From: Platerodrilus igneus
Lineage: Eukaryota > Arthropoda > Insecta > Coleoptera > Lycidae
Length of the DNA: 64,000 bases
Direction of reading: 5' to 3'
NCBI GenBank assembly: GCA_036346225.1
Contig: JARFIW010000139.1
Location: 744,001-808,000 of the forward strand
In this document: one piece after another, positions 60,213 through 64,000 of the stretch
Layout of the letters: each line of letters begins with the position of its first letter
Position numbering within the stretch: the first letter of the stretch is position 1
Position numbers and translations under genes: made by a program
The notes under the pieces: model-generated
Databases searched by the model: none
Told to the model about the DNA's origin: nothing
What the model saw: the letters and a program-made list of their open reading frames with translations, nothing else

Positions 60213-60303
60213 ATATTTTCCATCTTTCAATCACTAGCTCGGTTTGAAATGATTATTTGGGCTTTGTATAAAAGTCTAAGTTATTATTTCATCTTATTCA
60301 CTG
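60213..60303 (+). repeat. Dispersed 90-bp repeat, copy 2
   Basis: Partner of 50985-51075. The hammerhead found about 240 bp downstream of copy 1 has no counterpart here, because a (TA)n tract follows at 60351. Confidence 0.8.
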
Positions 60304-60348
60304 TAACACGATAGTATTTATCAACTTACCTTGTGTAAAAACTACCTA

Positions 60349-60350
<2 letters not shown>

Positions 60351-60392
<42 letters not shown>
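60351..60392. repeat. (TA)n microsatellite 11
   Basis: About 21 AT units followed by ATCACCTTGTTG. Confidence 0.95.
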
Positions 60393-60395
<3 letters not shown>

Positions 60396-61548
60396 CTTGT
60401 TGTATGTGCGAGAATATTATAATGTTTACTGATTTCTTTATTGGAATAATTTTATGTATAGAATTCTGTACTTGCCATGCTGATTTCGAACTATGGTATT
60501 TAGTGGGGTAATTTTGTTCCTTTTTTTTCTTTGAAGATTAATATAGGGGGTAACCTAAAAACTGCAGCTCGCCATGTTAAAAATGATTCTTTTCTTTATT
60601 TCGTAAATATGTATATTGTGTACCTACGAATTGTTCATTTTTGGTACTAATGTGTTTGGTATATAGTTTTGTTTTTTAAATTAGATGTTTTTAGTTTGTA
60701 AATATTTGATTGTGCGTGAGTGAGTATATCTGTATTTCAGGCCTTCCTTAATTTTTTTTTTGTATAATACCCCGCCCACTCGCCGACTGAGCTCGGCCAA
60801 TTTCTTCTTTTTCTTCCTCGGTTTTATTTTCCCTTTTTATACTACGTCGCTGAACGTGGCAAGTTATTAATACTTAGTTTTTTTAGTGCTTAAAGCATAA
60901 GTGAATTTAACCACATAAATTGTTTATATATTCGAATTGTACAGAAATATCAGGTAGTTAAACTTTTTTATAAGTATTGTGTATTGTGCATCACAAATGA
61001 CTGATGATATAAGTAATATTTCTACTAGCCGATAGGTAAATTGAAAAATACAGTCACATTAATTTGAATTTTTACGTCATTAGGTTTAATATTTTTTTAA
61101 CCAAAAATGTCTTTTTAATATTTCTAAAATAAGATTTAGTTTTACTTCGAATAATAAATGGGTTTTAAAGAATTTTCTTTGTTAATGTGAGCACAATTCG
61201 TAAAATTGTAAAATTAAAAAACAATGTGGTCTTCCTCACATTTTAACAGCTGGCTTTTAATGCACAATTCGCAGAATAATTTATTGGTTATATTTTAGTA
61301 TATTTTTTAAAAAGGTTGGTTCAATTCTAAATGGAAGTTTATTGGCATCAAAGGTTTTGAATAACTTTTTAGGTAATTTAAAAATTCAAAATAATACAAA
61401 CATTAACAGTACATAAATAAGCAAAACTAATTATTACAAATCAAAAGAAATAAAGCAATATGCTGTAATACGCCTCCAAAACAACACATACTTTCTTATA
61501 TCTACCTTGTTTGCTTCTAAACACAAAGCTCAAGCTTCTTAAGTTACA
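60393..61548. other. AT-rich spacer, no gene seen
   Basis: No plausible coding frame or repeat partner. Confidence 0.5.
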
Positions 61549-61628
61549 CATAGTCACACATGCACCACACACGCACTCTTGTCACACGCACACGCGCGCA
61601 ACACACACGCGCACATGCACACACACCC
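61549..61628. repeat. Compound CA/CG-rich microsatellite
   Basis: Interrupted (CA)n with CACGCG variants over about 80 bp. Confidence 0.9.
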
Positions 61629-63110
61629 ACTGGGTGTCTTTCAAATCGCGGAAAATGAAATTTACTTCTGTTAAAAAAAGAGGAGTATTAAAAATTTAAG
61701 ATTCAAAGAGAGATAGAAGTATGTAGTATAAGTAACAACTTGATGCGCTTCCTCACTAAAAAATCTCACGGCACGCCACTGGAAGAGAGAAAGAGTAAGA
61801 ACAGAGTCAGTTTTTGGTCAACAAAGGAATTGTCTTAAAATAAATGTTACAACACAACAAGCGTGTCAAAACAGAACCTCTTTAGCACTTTATTGTATTA
61901 CTTGTCCTAACTGTCCATTCTAATTTGATTTATGGATCGTTTTCTACCGCTGATCTTATTTTTGGGTTGTCATAGTGCTTTCTCTAATATAATTTCGAGC
62001 AAGGGTTGCCTAATAATTGCCGTACTTTTACAAAAATTAGCATGATTTCTTGGTCTAATTCCTAATGGGTTTAGTTGGAGAATATAATATCACTTCGTTG
62101 TTAATATGCAACACTCAATCGGTTTGAGAAAGTGTGTAGAATGTATAATAATATAAGTACATTTCGTATACCTAAACTAAGAGGTGTACTCAAATTCAGA
62201 TAGCAAATCGATTATTGTATTGAAGATTGGTCTTGACACTCTACGCATTGTGATATAATGAAAATGGAAACCGTTACTCAATTATGCCCTTCATTGTGAA
62301 ATTGAAAATGATAGAGTTTCGCTTAACGTAATAAATTGTTCTGTTCGATAAAATACAAACACCTTAAGTACATTTATTTGCTTTCTTAATCTAATTTGGT
62401 TTCTTAGACATTTAATTTAATTATTTTTAAATCAACTCTCATGGAATGTTTTTTCCTTCTTAAAACTGCTTGCAATAGCTCATTTAAGGAAATACGGCAG
62501 ACCTTTTTCTAAAGCCTGTTTGGCAGGATTTGCTTACTGCAATCTAACGTGCTTATCTTAAATACATTTACCATCAGAACGAGGTCGCTTTAAAATAACC
62601 AAGGTTTATTGTGATTCTTTAAAATGTTAAAGATCTAGATTTCTTTTTACATATTTAGTATTAGAATAATTCAATATTTGGTGATGGTCAAACACTATGG
62701 CATTACCTCATGTTAGTCAATTAACACTATAAAAAATTATTCTTCTAATTGATTCAAGTCAGTTAATCAAATAACAGTGATTATAGGTGTTGGTGGATGT
62801 ATTTCTAATTTATGTGACAAAAATATATAGTTTGTAATTTTGTGTACAGGTCCGGTTTCTGTACACAGGTCAGAGCACCCTTAAGTTTTATTAGTTCTTG
62901 GAAGGTTTAGTTTAAGGTAGAATTGAAGGTCTTCCTTTGTATTATAAAACGGGCATTGCTCCTTTTAGGATAATTTTTTTACAACATGTTTGTACTGTTA
63001 TATTTTTAATTTTACTAGAACTTTCGTTCTGTAAGGACTTACCTCTTAATAGAAATAAAAACAAACCATTTTTCTTTTAACTGTAATTTATTTACCCATA
63101 ATTTTTAATA
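61629..63110. other. AT-rich spacer, no gene seen
   Basis: No recognisable gene, RNA or repeat copy. Confidence 0.5.
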
Positions 63111-63123
63111 GGTGTGTCCTATT

Positions 63124-63270
63124 GGTCGACTAATCGAATATTCGATTATTCAAATATTCGATTAATCGATTATTCGAGTATTCGATTAATCGAATAATCG
63201 ATTTGTTAATTTTTAAAAACTGCGATTTTCGATTAATCGAGTAATCGAATAATCGATCAATCGAATATTA
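63124..63270. repeat. Array of TCGATTAATCGA / ATTCGAATAT-like palindromes
   Basis: At least ten overlapping copies of TTCGATTA, TAATCGAA or ATCGAT in both orientations, including TTCGATTAATCGA three times, around a short unrelated core (about 63206-63228). The block can form alternative hairpins and abuts the truncated end of an RTE copy. Confidence 0.85.
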
Positions 63271-63284
63271 TTGCCAGCACTATG

Positions 63285-64000
63285 ATCTACTCCTAGTATT
63301 TCGTTAGCTCGTTTTTTCATCACTCCATTGTTCTTTAATTTTCCAGCATTTGCAAATAATTTCCCATTTTATGGCTTTGTATCTCTGTCTTCCTGCTTCA
63401 GAATATCCTATGTTACCAATAGTTTCTTTTTTTTGTTTATACCCCAGAATACTTCTGGCCACAATGCCTAAGCTGGATTTAATGGTATTCCAGTCTGTTT
63501 CTACCTCCTTAGTATCAAAGATTTTCCAGATGTATTTCAGCAATGCATTTAATTTTTTCTTAAATCTTTTGTGAATGTTCTTATCTTTTAGTCTCTCAAA
63601 GTCAGAGTGCTCTTTTTCTATTCTTTTCTTAAAATTTTTAATTTTAAGCGCAACTTTCATTATCACTATGTTGAGGTCAGTGTCTATATCTGCTTCTGGG
63701 TAGCTTCTACAGTCTTTTACCTGAGTCATAAACCGTTGTCTAACAAGAATGTAATCCATTTGATATCTAATCTCTCCTGGCATCTTCGACGTGTAGTCTT
63801 CTTGTATGATGTCGAAATAATGTGTTTGTAATGGTTATTAAATTGATTCTGTCGCAAAATTCTACCAGCCTATTTCTCCTGTCGTTCCTCGAGCATAAAC
63901 CAAATAAACCTACTACCGCTCCTTCCCTACCCTCATCTATCACCTGTATGCACATACATACAATTTTCTAGACTTATCTGGCAACAAATCACAACTAGTA
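63285..64000 (-). mobile_element. RTE retrotransposon fragment, copy 4 (runs off the window)
   Basis: The minus strand encodes the endonuclease end (MDYILVRQRF near 63750, KDCRSYPEADID), the lysine-rich linker (63304-63783, 159 codons open) and, upstream, EGREGAVVGLFGL with CDRINLI (63767-63955). It is close in sequence to the main RTE at 16781-22600 and better preserved here: the region lost from that copy between 21743 and 21790 is present. After the linker it jumps to a short piece matching about 20690-20725, so the RT is deleted. Confidence 0.88.

Noticed and set aside
25148..60392. (TA)n tracts as a CRISPR-like or regularly spaced array
   Set aside because: Spacing is irregular (about 1.3-11 kb), and units between them are mobile-element-like sequences; no CRISPR features and the DNA is eukaryotic.
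1..64000. tRNA, rRNA, riboswitch or bacterial operon features
   Set aside because: No cloverleaf with conserved A/B boxes, no rRNA core sequence and no prokaryotic gene arrangement was seen.

Overview
The window reads as nuclear, AT-rich repeat DNA from an arthropod, most likely a holometabolous insect and possibly a beetle. The organism assignment is inference, from the combination of Penelope-like, RTE and DUF7869-type elements, a TATA+TCAGT promoter and abundant (TA)n tracts. No intact host gene, tRNA or rRNA gene was recognised. Almost everything that can be named is a mobile element or its remains, and nearly every coding region is broken by frameshifts or stops.

Layout. 0.6-5 kb: a degraded protein-primed-type family B DNA polymerase gene (C2H2 fingers, two short introns, endonuclease VII-like motif, polymerase motifs A/B/C) behind a well preserved TATA/initiator promoter. 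5-9 kb: unrecognised open frames and a mariner-like 3-prime remnant. 9.1-9.9 kb: an 82-bp inverted-repeat element. 10.06-10.55 kb: a direct repeat whose two copies each carry a hammerhead ribozyme motif. 12.76-13.52 kb: a degenerate minisatellite with a period of about 128 bp. 15.96-22.6 kb: three head-to-tail RTE non-LTR retrotransposon copies on the minus strand. The longest is interrupted inside its reverse transcriptase by a 2.6-kb DNA transposon with a DUF7869-type transposase, 4-bp target duplication and terminal inverted repeats.

24.6-60.4 kb: an array of large (1.6-2.3 kb) elements without recognised proteins, separated by (TA)n tracts. Many begin with a motif close to ATTGCTGTGAT and end with its complement. 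Members occur in both orientations. A roughly 10.6-kb cluster of five Penelope-like element (PLE) copies sits inside one (TA)n tract (29.48-40.09 kb). Its outer two copies are near full length and inverted to each other; the middle copies are shuffled and carry many one-base homopolymer losses.

51.3 kb holds a complete canonical type I hammerhead ribozyme outside any recognised coding element. The right edge (63.3-64 kb) is another RTE fragment next to a block of TCGATTAATCGA-like palindromes.

The elements do not form a pathway. The window records successive nested insertions: a transposon in an RTE, PLEs in (TA)n, and (TA)n-flanked elements beside one another. The strongest candidates for something not previously described are the three hammerhead motifs, the family of (TA)n-associated elements with terminal inverted repeats, and the DUF7869 transposon with definable ends.
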